Positions 51,810 to 61,450 are shown, counted from the first letter of the stretch. The stretch: DNA of 64,000 nt from DASXMT01 sp963781305 (GCA_963781305.1 CAWAFL010000001.1:620001-684000); one strand, 5' to 3'. The notes: a model not told the origin generated them from the letters alone. Program-made: numbers and translations.

Positions 51810-53417
51810 CTAATCGGCCAGCTCGGCTTGGAGCACGTACTTCTTGACCTTGCCCGACGCCGTTCGCGGCAGTTCGTCCACGTGGCGCCAGACCCCGGGG
51901 ATCTTCTGGGGAGCCAGGCCAGCGGTGCGGAGGAAGTCGCACAGCTCCTTCTCCGTGGGGGGGTTGAGCCCCTGGGTCAGGATGAAGGCGGCCGGTTGCT
52001 CCCCCAGGCGAGGATGGGGCGCGGGCACGACCGACGCCTCGATGACGCCGGGATGCTGGGACAGCAGGTCCTCGATCTCTCGTCCCGAGATCTTCTCGCC
52101 CCCCCGGTTGATGATCTCCTTGGAACGACCGGTCATGGACAGCACGCCGTCGGCGGTGAGGAAGCCGAGGTCGCCGGTCCGGAACCAACCCTCGTCGTCG
52201 AAACCGTCACGCGTGTGCTCGGGGCTCAGGTACCCGAGGGCGCGCTGTGGGCCCCGGATGAGGAACTCGCCGATCTCGTCGGGGCCCAGCTCCTTGTCGT
52301 CGGAATCGACCACGCGCACCTCGCAACCCGGCGCGATCCGGCCGTCGGTGCCACACCTGATCTCCTTGGGCTCGAACGGCGCGCTCGAGGTCACGCCGGG
52401 ACACTCGGTCATCCCCCACGAGCGGGCCGGGTGCATGCCCACCGCCTCGGCCGCCAGGGCCAGCGACGTGGGGATGGTGGAGCCGCCGCAGGGGTAGCCG
52501 CTCAGCTCCAACCGATCCTGACCCCGACTCTCCAGGGCGGACAGCAGCTCCTGGATGAAGATGGCCGCACCGGACGAGAAGGTGACGTCGAAGGCGGCCA
52601 TGTCGTCGATGGCCCGTTCGGCGTCCCAACGGTCGCGCAGGACCACCGAGCAGCCGGTGAACGAGGGGATGGCCACGGCCGAGAGCAGGCCGGTGGCGTG
52701 GGCCAGGGGCGCAGGCATGTAGACGCGGTCCTTCCAGCCGTAGGCGGCCTGGCGGGAGGACCGGAGCCCCGAGCTGATGAAGCTGGCCGAGCTGTGGGCG
52801 ACGCCCTTGGCCCCCGACGTCGTCCCCGACGTGAAACCGACCAACGCAGGTGCGTCGATGTCGACGTTGTCGGCGATGTGGGGCGCACCCGACGTGGCGT
52901 CGTCGAACATCGTCCAGCCGGTGGCCGCTCCCCGCAGCACCACCCGCAGATCGGGCTGGTGGCCAACGGCATCGCAGGCGTCCGACACCAGGGCCACGTG
53001 GTCGATGCCGCGGAACGACTCGGGAACGACCACACATCGGGGCTGCACTGCTTGGATGACCTGACGGAGCTCGTGCTCCCGGTAGATGGGGACGACCGGG
53101 CTGCTGACTGCGCCTGCAGCCCAGATCCCGTAGGCCACGGCCAGCGACTCCCACCAGTTGGGCAGCTGCCACAGCACCACGTCGCCCGGGCCGATGCCGT
53201 GGGCGTGCAGGTACCCACCGAAGCGGGACGCCAGTCCGATCAGCTCCGCCCAGTTGAGCGACACGTCCCCGTCCATCACCGCGGGAAGCACGCCGAACTC
53301 GTGTTGATTTCGCTGCATCAACGAGCCCAACGTGACGCCCGACCGGTAGCCGCCGCGCCGGTAGTGGGCGGCCAGCTCCTCGGGCAGGGCGGCAGGGGCG
53401 TACTCGAGCGGGCTCAC
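51810..53417 (-). CDS. AMP-dependent acyl-CoA synthetase / ligase
   Basis: A 535-residue ANL ligase. P-loop GFTSGTTSGAKGVAHSSAS, A5 RSWGMTECPGVTSS, A7/A8 RTGDLGFLTADGVLSMTGRSKEII and A10 lysine in TASGKVKKYVL. It activates an acid of unknown nature; the 2,3-dihydroxybenzoate and cyclohexanecarboxylate ligases have similar motifs. The GTG start has only a weak ribosome site. A TCTACCAACCG site lies about 115 bp upstream. Confidence 0.87.
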   Translation of the reverse strand: MSPLEYAPAALPEELAAHYRRGGYRSGVTLGSLMQRNQHEFGVLPAVMDGDVSLNWAELIGLASRFGGYLHAHGIGPGDVVLWQLPNWWESLAVAYGIWAAGAVSSPVVPIYREHELRQVIQAVQPRCVVVPESFRGIDHVALVSDACDAVGHQPDLRVVLRGAATGWTMFDDATSGAPHIADNVDIDAPALVGFTSGTTSGAKGVAHSSASFISSGLRSSRQAAYGWKDRVYMPAPLAHATGLLSAVAIPSFTGCSVVLRDRWDAERAIDDMAAFDVTFSSGAAIFIQELLSALESRGQDRLELSGYPCGGSTIPTSLALAAEAVGMHPARSWGMTECPGVTSSAPFEPKEIRCGTDGRIAPGCEVRVVDSDDKELGPDEIGEFLIRGPQRALGYLSPEHTRDGFDDEGWFRTGDLGFLTADGVLSMTGRSKEIINRGGEKISGREIEDLLSQHPGVIEASVVPAPHPRLGEQPAAFILTQGLNPPTEKELCDFLRTAGLAPQKIPGVWRHVDELPRTASGKVKKYVLQAELAD

Positions 53418-53530
53418 CGGCCGGGCCCGGTCAACGGGCTGACTCCGTCTCGCCGCTGCCCATCGTGGCTCTCCATGGTGTCCCCTCGCGCTGCGCTGGT
53501 TCGGCGCGCGCCGTCTGCCGGCCAGATCTG

Positions 53531-53550
53531 TCTACCAACCGTTCGTCAGG
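53531..53550. promoter_or_regulatory. TCTACCAACCG box before CoA ligase
   Basis: TCTACCAACCGTTCGTCAGG shares TCTACCAA(C/T)CG(T/G)T with the sites at 24774 and 38750. It lies between the CoA ligase gene and the SDR gene upstream. It is a possible member of the operator family. Confidence 0.35.
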
Positions 53551-53572
53551 GTAATGTCCGCCACCAGCACGG

Positions 53573-54439
53573 TCAAGATCTGTTCGGCGGGTCCTGGAAG
53601 GCTTCCGCCAGCTTGTGGTGCACAGCCGCCACCTGGGGCCAGAACTGGGGGTGGGTGACGGCGAAGGGCCGGTTCTCCCGGATGGCCTGCATCACCAGTG
53701 GTCCCACCTCGGCCGGGTCCATCCAGTCCGCAGGGGCGCGCCCGGAGGCCGGGGACCCGTTCCCGCCGGGCGGAGGTGCCCACTCGGGTCGACCGACCTC
53801 GGACGTGCGGGCCAGGTCGGTGGCCACCGGCCCGGGCAGCAACACCGTCAGGCCGATCCCGTGAGGATCGAGCTCCTGGCGCAGGGCCTCGGACAGGCCC
53901 AACAGGGCGAACTTGGATGCGGTGTACATGGTCTGCCAGCCCATCACCCCGACCCGCAGCGAGGACATCGACCCGGTGTTCACCACGTGTCGCTCACCGG
54001 TTGCTTCGATCATTCCCGGCAAGAAGGCCCGGAGCCCGTTGACCACCCCGAAGACGTTCACCCCGAAGATCCATTCCCAATCCTCCGGGGTGCTCTCCAC
54101 CAGCGGCCTTCTGGCCGCCACGCCGGCATTGTTGCAGAGCACGTGGACGGGCCCGAACCGCTCGTAGACGTCGTCGCGCAACACGGACATGGAGGTCGGG
54201 TCGGCCACGTCGACGTGGGCGGCCATCACCTCGGCGCCGCGGGCCTCGAGGCGTTCCCCGGCCCCGCGGGCAGCCCGGTCGTCGCGGTCGGCCACCACGA
54301 CCCGCATGCCCTCGGCGGCAAAGGCGTCGGCCATGGCCAACCCGATCCCGCTGGCGCCACCGGTCACCACCGCGCACCCTCCGGCGAAGTGCTCCACGTC
54401 AGGAGGCACCGCGGCGCGGGCCCGCGTCCGGCTGGGCAT
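53573..54439 (-). CDS. SDR family oxidoreductase
   Basis: A 288-residue SDR. It has TGGASGIG as the cofactor site, VADRDDRAARG after strand 2 (NAD-type Asp), CNNAGVAARR, and the active site MYTASK. The tail from residue 215 is long (PPPGGNGSPASG) and may cap the active site. The start is placed at the ATG 73 bp from the divergent thioesterase gene; upstream open frame is not coding. The substrate is unknown. Confidence 0.84.
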   Translation of the reverse strand: MPSRTRARAAVPPDVEHFAGGCAVVTGGASGIGLAMADAFAAEGMRVVVADRDDRAARGAGERLEARGAEVMAAHVDVADPTSMSVLRDDVYERFGPVHVLCNNAGVAARRPLVESTPEDWEWIFGVNVFGVVNGLRAFLPGMIEATGERHVVNTGSMSSLRVGVMGWQTMYTASKFALLGLSEALRQELDPHGIGLTVLLPGPVATDLARTSEVGRPEWAPPPGGNGSPASGRAPADWMDPAEVGPLVMQAIRENRPFAVTHPQFWPQVAAVHHKLAEAFQDPPNRS

Positions 54440-54512
54440 CGCCGGTCGTTCCGATAGCCTCCCCGTGTCCGGGCCGGCACCGGGGCCACCACGAAGACGA
54501 GAAGGGGTGGCC

Positions 54513-54989
54513 ATGGGCACCATCGAGAGCGGCGAGGGATTCGTCCACCACATGGCGGCTCCGGACGAGGGCAATCCTCCCGGAACGCACCTCAGCAACC
54601 TCGGCGTGGCCCGGGTCCTCTTCGAAGCCCGGAATGCCCTGTTCTCGAGCCTGGACATCGAGGGGGGCATCTGGAGCCAGCCGGTCACCCCGCTGATCCG
54701 GGAGCTGCTCATCCGCTACGAGTCCGAGGTCCTGCCCGGAGTACCGCTGGCGTGCGCCATCATCGTCGTGTCGCGGTCGCGACGGGCCTTCGTGATGGAG
54801 GAGTCGGTCACCGACATCTCCGACCCCGGTTCCCCGCGGCTGATCGCCACCTGCCGCGGGGTTCACGTGGCCGTGGAGGCGGCCAGAGGAGTGTCGGTCG
54901 ACGTGCCCGACGCCCTCGTCCGCGCCATCGAGGTGCGCCAGGGTGCGGCCATCCCCCGTGTCGGCCGGCAGGAGACCGGCGCCGGCTGA
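54513..54989 (+). CDS. Hot-dog thioesterase-like protein
   Basis: A 158-residue single hot-dog protein (4HBT type): THLSNLGVARVLFEARNALF corresponds to the central helix region, with IEGGIWSQPVTPLIRELLIRY and IIVVSRSRRAFVMEESV as the sheet. The acidic residue of thioesterases is probably Glu38 or Asp48. GAAGGGGTGGCC precedes the ATG. It could act on an aromatic or alicyclic CoA ester. Confidence 0.62.
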   Translation: MGTIESGEGFVHHMAAPDEGNPPGTHLSNLGVARVLFEARNALFSSLDIEGGIWSQPVTPLIRELLIRYESEVLPGVPLACAIIVVSRSRRAFVMEESVTDISDPGSPRLIATCRGVHVAVEAARGVSVDVPDALVRAIEVRQGAAIPRVGRQETGAG

Positions 54990-55142
54990 CGCGTCAGGCG
55001 GTGCCGGCCGGTCCGGCGACGGATGGCGACCGACGCCGTGGTCGGGGAGCCGGGGGGCCGAGGGCATCGGGAATACGATACTGATCCACAGGTGTGCCGG
55101 TACGGTACCCCTACCGATATCGACGACGACGAGGGAGGGCCC

Positions 55143-55937
55143 ATGCCCACCGACGACAGCCCGGTTCCCGACTATGGACAGCTCTTGCGCCTCGACGGTC
55201 GGGCCTTCGTCGTCGGCGGGGCCGGGTTCGGCATGGGGCGTCAGGTGGCACACGCCCTCTCGTCCCAGGGCGCCTCGGTGCTCTGCATCGACCTCATCGA
55301 GGAGCGTGCCAACGCGGTGGCCGACGAGATCGGCGGTGTGGCCTGTGTGGCCGATCTGCGCCTGCTCGCCGACGTGGAGCGCTCCATCGACACGGCCGAG
55401 CGTCAGTTCGGGCACCTCGATGGCGTGGTGGACATCGTCGGCGGCGCTCGATGGAGCAGCATCGTCAACATGACCGAGCAAGATTGGGATGGGACCTTCG
55501 ACGAGAACCTCCGCCATGTCTTCCTGATGATCAAGTGCGCGGCGCCCGCCCTCAAGCGCGCCGGGGGCGGCAGCTTTGCCTTCGTGAGCTCCATGAGCGG
55601 GACGACCACCTCGCCGTTCCACGGCGCCTACGGTGCGGCCAAGGCCGGCATCGTCTCTCTGGTGAGGTCGGCCGCCGCCGAGCTGCGCCGGGACAACATC
55701 CGGGTGAACTCGGTGGCCCCGGGGGCAACGGCGACCCCCCGTATGGTCGAAGCCACCGGAGCGACCTCCGACGGGACACTCACCGGTTGGGGTGCGCCGT
55801 CCGATATCGCTGCCGCCCTACTGTTCTTGTCATCGGACCTCGCCCGCCACGTCAGCGGACAGACCTTCCTGGTCGATGGGGCCACCACCGCCGAGTATCC
55901 CCAGGAGCTCCCGGCCGCGCTGACCGGCCAGCCCTGA
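55143..55937 (+). CDS. SDR family oxidoreductase
   Basis: A 264-residue SDR begun at the ATG behind GAGGGAGGGCCC. The cofactor site VGGAGFGMG, the strand-2 acidic CIDLIEER (NAD type), FVSSMSG and YGAAK form the active site. The usual NNAG is replaced by IVGG. It follows the thioesterase gene by 153 bp, which may hold its own promoter. Confidence 0.84.
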   Translation: MPTDDSPVPDYGQLLRLDGRAFVVGGAGFGMGRQVAHALSSQGASVLCIDLIEERANAVADEIGGVACVADLRLLADVERSIDTAERQFGHLDGVVDIVGGARWSSIVNMTEQDWDGTFDENLRHVFLMIKCAAPALKRAGGGSFAFVSSMSGTTTSPFHGAYGAAKAGIVSLVRSAAAELRRDNIRVNSVAPGATATPRMVEATGATSDGTLTGWGAPSDIAAALLFLSSDLARHVSGQTFLVDGATTAEYPQELPAALTGQP

Positions 55938-55950
55938 CCCCTCGGTCGAA

Positions 55951-56841
55951 TCAGCCGATGGCGATGGGGTTGACCGGGCTCCCGGTGGCGCCGGTTACCG
56001 GCAATGCGCCCACCACCAGCGTGGACTCGTAGCATCGATCGGAGGCCAGCTCGGCCAGCCACAGGTGCTCTACCAGCGTCACCCCCAGCTTCACCAACAG
56101 CTCGATGTGGACAGCCAGGAAGATGTTCTTGTCGAAGGGAATCGATTCGATGGCCGCGTTGTCCGCCCCGACCACGGCGATGTCGTGGTCCCGGATGAAG
56201 TCGACGGCGTCGAGGCCCAGGCCCGGCTCCAACCCGGCGGCCGGACCGTCGGGCTTCTGGCGGGCCTCGAGCCAACCGGTGCGGACGATCATGATGTCGC
56301 CCGGTAGGACCTCGGTCCCCTGGGCGGCACGCGTCGACTCCAGGTCATCGGAGGTCACCACGCGCCCCGCTTCGAGGAACTCCTCGCCCGCCCAGGCGGC
56401 CACGTCGAGCAGCACGGCCCGGCCGACGAAGCTCCCCGTCCGCTCGATACCGCACTTGGCCGCGCCCAGCTTGGGGGTGAACGAGCCGGCGGGATGCCCG
56501 TTGTAGACGGTTCCCTCGCTGTAGACGTGGGAAAGGGCATCCATGTGCGTCCCGGCGTGGCTGGGAATGATGATGAGGTCCTCGTTGGCCCCGACACCCT
56601 CAACGGCGCCATAGGTCTCATACACCGCCGAGTCGGCCGGAGCGGCCAGGGTAAGCCGTTCGGGGTTGGGTCGGTCCGAGACCTGCGGGGTGGCGAAGTG
56701 CCCGATGGGAATGGCGAGGCTGTACACCTTGCCTGTCTTGCACCGGCTCAGGGCGGCCAGCACCGTCGGTCCGTCGATGAGGTTGAGAGCGCCCCGCTGG
56801 TCGTCGGCACCCCATCGTCCCCAGTTGCCCGTTTCGGCCAT
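55951..56841 (-). CDS. Cyclase-family (kynurenine formamidase-like) metal-dependent hydrolase
   Basis: A 296-residue protein of the cyclase/kynurenine-formamidase fold. The metal motif HAGTHMDALSH (H-x-G-T-H-x-D-x-x-x-H) lies near residue 95, and the fold ends AVHIELLVKLGVTLVEHLWL. The start is set by GGAGGCAGGAAC. Members open cyclic amides, lactones or esters. It lies 62 bp after livF of the second importer and is the last gene of that operon. Confidence 0.82.
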   Translation of the reverse strand: MAETGNWGRWGADDQRGALNLIDGPTVLAALSRCKTGKVYSLAIPIGHFATPQVSDRPNPERLTLAAPADSAVYETYGAVEGVGANEDLIIIPSHAGTHMDALSHVYSEGTVYNGHPAGSFTPKLGAAKCGIERTGSFVGRAVLLDVAAWAGEEFLEAGRVVTSDDLESTRAAQGTEVLPGDIMIVRTGWLEARQKPDGPAAGLEPGLGLDAVDFIRDHDIAVVGADNAAIESIPFDKNIFLAVHIELLVKLGVTLVEHLWLAELASDRCYESTLVVGALPVTGATGSPVNPIAIG

Positions 56842-56903
56842 GTTCCTGCCTCCTTTACCACTCGGTGCGCCCCGTGATCGGTGCGCATCCATCTGTGAGC
56901 TTG

Positions 56904-57677
56904 TCAGCCCGAACCGGGGGGTGTCGACGACGCCGGAACCTCGCCCAGGGTGCCTGTCCCCAACAGGATCGGGTTGATCTGATCGATGGCCGACGCGGTG
57001 GAGTCGCCGTCGAGCACCATCGAACCGTTGTCCATGACGTAGTACCGGCTCGAACGCTCGAGGGCCCGCTCGACGCTCTGGTCCACCAGCACCACGCCGA
57101 GGCCGTCAAGGACCAGGCGATCGATGGTGTCGTAGATCTCGTCGACCAGGATGGGGGCGACGCCCGACGCCGGCTCGTCGAGCAACAGATACGTCGGTCG
57201 GCTCATGAGCGCCTGACCGATGGCCACCATCTGCTGTTGGCCGCCGCTGAGCGCACCGGCCACCTTCCCGCTGTAACGGGACAGGACGGGGAACAGGGCG
57301 TAGACCTCCTCGATGTCGCCAGGTATCTCCTTGCGAGCAGTGCGCCGACGGGTGAACGCGCCGAGGCGCAGGTTCTCGATCACGCTCATGTCCCGGAAGA
57401 TCCGGCGCCCCTCGGGCACCAGGCTCACGCCGGCGACGACGATGGCGTTCGGGGTCTCCTGGCTGACGTCGCTCCCGTCGATGGTCACGCGGCCGCCGGC
57501 CTGTCCGAACCGGAGCCCGACGGTAGCGGCCAGTGCCGTGCTCTTGCCCGCCCCGTTGCGCCCGACCAGGGCCACCACTTCGCCCGGCGCCACCGTGACG
57601 GTGAAGTCGCTGACCACCCTCACCCGGCCATACCCCGCGGTCAGCCCGGTGACGCGCAAGCCCTTGTCCTCGCTCAC
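56904..57677 (-). CDS. livF: Branched-chain-type ABC ATPase (LivF-like), cassette 2
   Basis: A 257-residue ATPase with Walker A GRNGAGKS (residues 39-46), VPEGRRIFRDMSVIENL, signature LSGGQQQMVAIGQAL and Walker B LLLDEPASGV. The start overlaps the fused permease-ATPase gene by four bases. It is part of the second importer and differs from cassette 1 LivF in its N-terminus. Confidence 0.9.
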   Translation of the reverse strand: MSEDKGLRVTGLTAGYGRVRVVSDFTVTVAPGEVVALVGRNGAGKSTALAATVGLRFGQAGGRVTIDGSDVSQETPNAIVVAGVSLVPEGRRIFRDMSVIENLRLGAFTRRRTARKEIPGDIEEVYALFPVLSRYSGKVAGALSGGQQQMVAIGQALMSRPTYLLLDEPASGVAPILVDEIYDTIDRLVLDGLGVVLVDQSVERALERSSRYYVMDNGSMVLDGDSTASAIDQINPILLGTGTLGEVPASSTPPGSG

Positions 57678-59545
57678 GTGGACTCCTGGGCCAGGGTCAC
57701 CTTCGTCGAACCATCCCCACCGGGTCGATCCAGGCGTTGGCGCCCGATGTAGACCCGGACCACGACCGGGTCGCGGCTCACCACGGCCGGCGTCCCGGTG
57801 GCGATGACCTGGCCCTCGTCGAGCACGGTGACCTCGTCGGCGACGTCGAACACGATAGGGAGATTGTGCTCGACGATCAGGACGCCGAGGCCGGCGCGGG
57901 CCATCATCCGAACCGCGTCCTTGAACACCTCCGCCTCTGCGGGAGAGAGTCCGGCGGCCGGCTCGTCCAAGAGCACGAACATGGGCCGGAGGGCCATGGC
58001 CCGGGCGATCTCGAGCAGGCGCTGCGTCCCGTGGGGGATCAACCCGGCCATGTCGAAGGCATTGGTGACCAGGCCCACATCACCCAGGGCGACGAACGAT
58101 GCGGCCATCGCCTTGCGGTCGTCGCGCCGAGACCGAGGGGTATGGAACAGCGTCCCCAACAGCGGGCCGAGCGAGGTCCGGTCCGCTCCGGCGAACACAT
58201 TGCCCAGCGCCGTCTCGAACTGGTTCAGCTTGGGTGTCTGGAAGGTCCTGGCAATGCCCAGCCGAGCCACCGGGACCGTGCCCTTCAGGGTATCGAGGCG
58301 CCTGTCCCCCACCGCGATGCTGCCGCCGTCGAGCGAGTAGTAGCCGGTGATCAGGTTCAACAGCGTGGTCTTGCCCGACCCGTTCGGCCCCACCAGGGCG
58401 TGGATCTTCCCCCGTTCCACGGTCAGATCCACACCGTCGACCGCCATCACCCCACCGAACCGTCGGCGGGCGCCGGTCACCACCAGCGGTGCGGCGTCGA
58501 CGTCCACACGTCCAGGCGGCTCGGCCGACTCGGCCGCCTCCGACCCCCCGACCTTGGCGGCCAGGTCCTCCACGCTGGGCGGGGCCAGGGAACTGGGCCG
58601 GAACCGGGCCAGGAGGTCACGAAGCAAGCCCATCAGCCCCGTGGGCATGAGGATGGCCACCAGGATGAGCACCGCTCCGTACACGAGTCCTTCGTACTGG
58701 TTGAAGCTGTTCAGCAGCTCGATGGCGATGCCCACCAGGGCCACTCCGACGATGGGCCCGAGGATGGTGCCCGCCCCTCCGACGACCAGGCCGGCCAGGA
58801 TGTAGATGGAGGTCTGGACGGTCACGCTGTCGGGACTGATGAACTGCTGGCTGTAGACGTAGAAGCCCCCGGCGATGCCGATGGGAATGGCAGCCAGCAA
58901 GAAGGAAGCCAGCTTGGTCCAATAGGGCGCCACCCCGATCGAGGTGGCCAGATCCTCGCTGGCCATGATGGAGCCGAACCGCCGACCCAAGCGGGAGCTG
59001 CGGACGGCCCAGGCGAACCCGGCCATCACGGCCACGATCCCCACCCCCACGACATAGAGGGCATAGCCGCTCGGCTTCTGGGTGAAGGTGAGGATGGTGA
59101 GAAGGGACAGGCCGCTCTGGCCACCGGTCAACGACCACTGCCCGGCGACCACGGGAATGACCAGGGCGATGAACAGGGTCACCATGCCCAGGTAGAAGCC
59201 GCCGACCCGCAGGGTCAGCGCGGCGATCACCGCGGCCAGGATGACCGACACCACCACCGAGATCAGGCACATGGCGTAGATGTTCTGTGCGCTGGTGTAG
59301 TGGGTGGCGGCAACGGCCGACGCGTATCCGCCCGCGGCGAACAGGGCGCTCGGGCCGAGGAAGATCTGGCCGGCGAAGCCAAGGACGATGTTCAGGCCTA
59401 TGCCCACCATGACCAGCGACAAGATGTAGTCGAGCTGCCCCAGCTTCTCGACGCCATTGCCGTACACCACGGGGAGGGCCAGGCCGATGGCCAACCAGAT
59501 GATGGTGGTGGCCAGTCGCCCCCAACGCGTCCTGCACAAGAGCAT
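57674..59545 (-). CDS. LivM-LivG fusion: ABC permease with C-terminal ATPase
   Basis: A 623-residue protein joining a LivM permease (residues 1-330, about ten hydrophobic segments, with LGFAGQIFLGPSALFAAGGYAS) to a LivG ATPase (about 365-610: Walker A GPNGSGKTT, GIARTFQTPKL, Walker B FVLLDEPAAGLS, EHNLPIV). A roughly 35-residue polar linker joins them. In cassette 1 these are separate genes. The fusion keeps permease and ATPase at equal amounts. It overlaps livF by four bases and follows livH by 9 bp. Confidence 0.92.
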   Translation of the reverse strand: MLLCRTRWGRLATTIIWLAIGLALPVVYGNGVEKLGQLDYILSLVMVGIGLNIVLGFAGQIFLGPSALFAAGGYASAVAATHYTSAQNIYAMCLISVVVSVILAAVIAALTLRVGGFYLGMVTLFIALVIPVVAGQWSLTGGQSGLSLLTILTFTQKPSGYALYVVGVGIVAVMAGFAWAVRSSRLGRRFGSIMASEDLATSIGVAPYWTKLASFLLAAIPIGIAGGFYVYSQQFISPDSVTVQTSIYILAGLVVGGAGTILGPIVGVALVGIAIELLNSFNQYEGLVYGAVLILVAILMPTGLMGLLRDLLARFRPSSLAPPSVEDLAAKVGGSEAAESAEPPGRVDVDAAPLVVTGARRRFGGVMAVDGVDLTVERGKIHALVGPNGSGKTTLLNLITGYYSLDGGSIAVGDRRLDTLKGTVPVARLGIARTFQTPKLNQFETALGNVFAGADRTSLGPLLGTLFHTPRSRRDDRKAMAASFVALGDVGLVTNAFDMAGLIPHGTQRLLEIARAMALRPMFVLLDEPAAGLSPAEAEVFKDAVRMMARAGLGVLIVEHNLPIVFDVADEVTVLDEGQVIATGTPAVVSRDPVVVRVYIGRQRLDRPGGDGSTKVTLAQEST

Positions 59546-59554
59546 CGTGTCTCC

Positions 59555-60442
59555 TCAGACCGTCCGGGCCACGGTCGACCGGAACAGGCCTTCCGGTCTG
59601 ATGGTCAGGACCAACAGGACCAGGATCAGACCGACCAGGATCTCGTAATTGGAGCTCACATAGGCATCGAAGAGCTGCTCGCAGACACCAAGGGTGAGGC
59701 CGCCGACCACCGCACCCCGGATGCTCCCGAAGCCACCGATGGCCAGGGCCAGGAAGCCCTTCAGGGTGAAGCTCAATCCGATGTTGGGGTCGGAGAAGGT
59801 GATCGGCGCGATCACGAACCCGGCGATCGCTGCCACCAGCCCGGCCATGATGAAGGCGGTGCGGCTCATGGACACCGGGTTGATGCCCCGCAGGCTGGCC
59901 GCCTCGCGGTCCTCGGCCGTCCCCCGCATGGCCTGGCCCAGCCACGACTTCGCATAGAACAGGTCCAAGACGACGATGACGACGATGAACGTGCCGATGA
60001 CCAAGAGCTCGCGGTAACCGAGCTGCACGGAGCCGATGTGCAGCCCGCTCAGCGAGAGCGGTGTGGGGATGGCCACGACGGCCCGATGCCCGAACAGGAT
60101 GTTCACGACGGCCTCGAGCATGGCGGTGAAGCCGAGCGTGGCGATGAACCAACCGAAGCTGGCCGCTCCCGTCTTCTTGAGGAACGGTCGGACCACGAAC
60201 CGTTCTTCGGCTGCGGAGATGGCCGCCACCCCGGCCAGCACGACCACCAGGGCCGCCAGCCAAGGCAACTTCCACACCACCAAGGTGAGATAGGAGCCCA
60301 TGACCCCCACCATGACCAGGTCCCCCTGGGCCAGGTTGAACACCCGGGTGGCGTTGAACACCACGGTGTAGCCGATGCCGACCAGGCCGTAGATGGCCCC
60401 GATGGCCAGACCGGCCACCACTGCTGTCCAAAAGAGCGTCAC
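59555..60442 (-). CDS. livH: Branched-chain-type ABC permease (LivH-like), cassette 2
   Basis: A 295-residue membrane protein with about eight segments. LivH blocks are FNLAQGDLVMVGVMGSYL, FIATLGFTAMLEAVVNIL and GVCEQLFDAYVSSNYEILVG. It pairs with the LivM half of the fusion. The start lies 18 bp after the epimerase-like gene, so the two are probably co-transcribed. Confidence 0.9.
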   Translation of the reverse strand: MTLFWTAVVAGLAIGAIYGLVGIGYTVVFNATRVFNLAQGDLVMVGVMGSYLTLVVWKLPWLAALVVVLAGVAAISAAEERFVVRPFLKKTGAASFGWFIATLGFTAMLEAVVNILFGHRAVVAIPTPLSLSGLHIGSVQLGYRELLVIGTFIVVIVVLDLFYAKSWLGQAMRGTAEDREAASLRGINPVSMSRTAFIMAGLVAAIAGFVIAPITFSDPNIGLSFTLKGFLALAIGGFGSIRGAVVGGLTLGVCEQLFDAYVSSNYEILVGLILVLLVLTIRPEGLFRSTVARTV

Positions 60443-60460
60443 CTCAGCTGTCCCCGGTGC

Positions 60461-61384
60461 TCACCCGTCCGACCGAACCAGGTCGGGTCGGCGCGCCGCC
60501 ACCATGCGCCGGATCCCGTCCGCCAGGTCGGTCCCCGGAGGACCGGCCAGTTCGACCAGCCTGGTGGTGTCCACGCACACCGACGAGATCGTCTGGTCGG
60601 TCTCGACGAACGACGGTTCCAGGCCGGTCACCGCCCCGATGAGCCCGCACCATTCCTCGATGGAGGACTGCGTCCCGCCCCAGTTGACCGTGGTGGCCGG
60701 CACACTGGCCGCGGCGAGCAGACCAGGGAGCGACTTCAACACGTCATCCTCGTGGATCGGGTTGAAGCGATTGGGCCGCTCGGGATGCAGTGGGATGTCC
60801 ATGCCCGCAGCCATCATCTCGAGGTGGGCGGCCGGCCACCCACCGTTGTCGCCGTAGGGCACCGACAGCCGGGCGATGGTGGTGGGAACATTCCATCGCC
60901 TGGCCCCGAATCGGGCCACCGCCTCGGCCGCGATCTTCCCGATGCTGTAGGTCTGCATGAAGGGCATGCTCGATGCCCAGATCCGGTGATTGTCGCCGAG
61001 CGGGTGGTCCTCGCCGAACACCGTGGCCAACGCCGGCTCGTACACGGCCGTCGACGAGCAGTGCAGGAAGGCCTTGGCGCTGCGGCAGTGTTCCATCAAA
61101 AAGCCCACCGATCCGGCCGAGGCGTCAAGGTCCTCGGTCCACTTGCCCGACTTGGCCACGGCCAAATTCAGGGCGTAGGTGAAATCCTGAGGCAGTGCCG
61201 ACAGTTCGGGGGCGACCAGGTCGACGACCTCGCACCGCACCCCGCCGGCCTCGAGCGATGCCCGGGCCGCCGGGTCGGAGAAGCGGGCGACAGCCCAGAC
61301 CTCGTTCTCTTTGGCCAGGGACTTGGCCAGAGGGAGGGCCACTTGGCCCGTCGCCCCGACAACCAGGATCTTCTCACCGTTCAT
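60461..61384 (-). CDS. NAD-dependent epimerase/dehydratase-fold protein
   Basis: A 307-residue extended-SDR protein. The cofactor site is VGATGQV (residues 9-15), with Ser110-111 and the active-site Tyr146-x3-Lys150 (YSIGK). The rest (HLEMMAAGMDIPLHPERPN, HEDDVL) is as in NAD-dependent epimerases and 3-beta-hydroxysteroid dehydrogenase relatives. The position inside the importer operon suggests it acts on the imported compound. The substrate is unknown. Confidence 0.82.
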   Translation of the reverse strand: MNGEKILVVGATGQVALPLAKSLAKENEVWAVARFSDPAARASLEAGGVRCEVVDLVAPELSALPQDFTYALNLAVAKSGKWTEDLDASAGSVGFLMEHCRSAKAFLHCSSTAVYEPALATVFGEDHPLGDNHRIWASSMPFMQTYSIGKIAAEAVARFGARRWNVPTTIARLSVPYGDNGGWPAAHLEMMAAGMDIPLHPERPNRFNPIHEDDVLKSLPGLLAAASVPATTVNWGGTQSSIEEWCGLIGAVTGLEPSFVETDQTISSVCVDTTRLVELAGPPGTDLADGIRRMVAARRPDLVRSDG

Positions 61385-61450
61385 GCCTGTCCTCCTTCTC
61401 TGTATTGACAGACTCGATCGAGACGGGCGGGCAAGGGCCGATCCCGATGC

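Noticed and set aside
57737..61408. A 1223-codon open frame on the plus strand
   Set aside because: It runs antisense to the second importer operon, whose minus-strand proteins are clearly recognisable. Long antisense frames are common in GC-rich DNA, and its translation has no known motif and a skewed composition rich in His, Asp, Gly and Gln.
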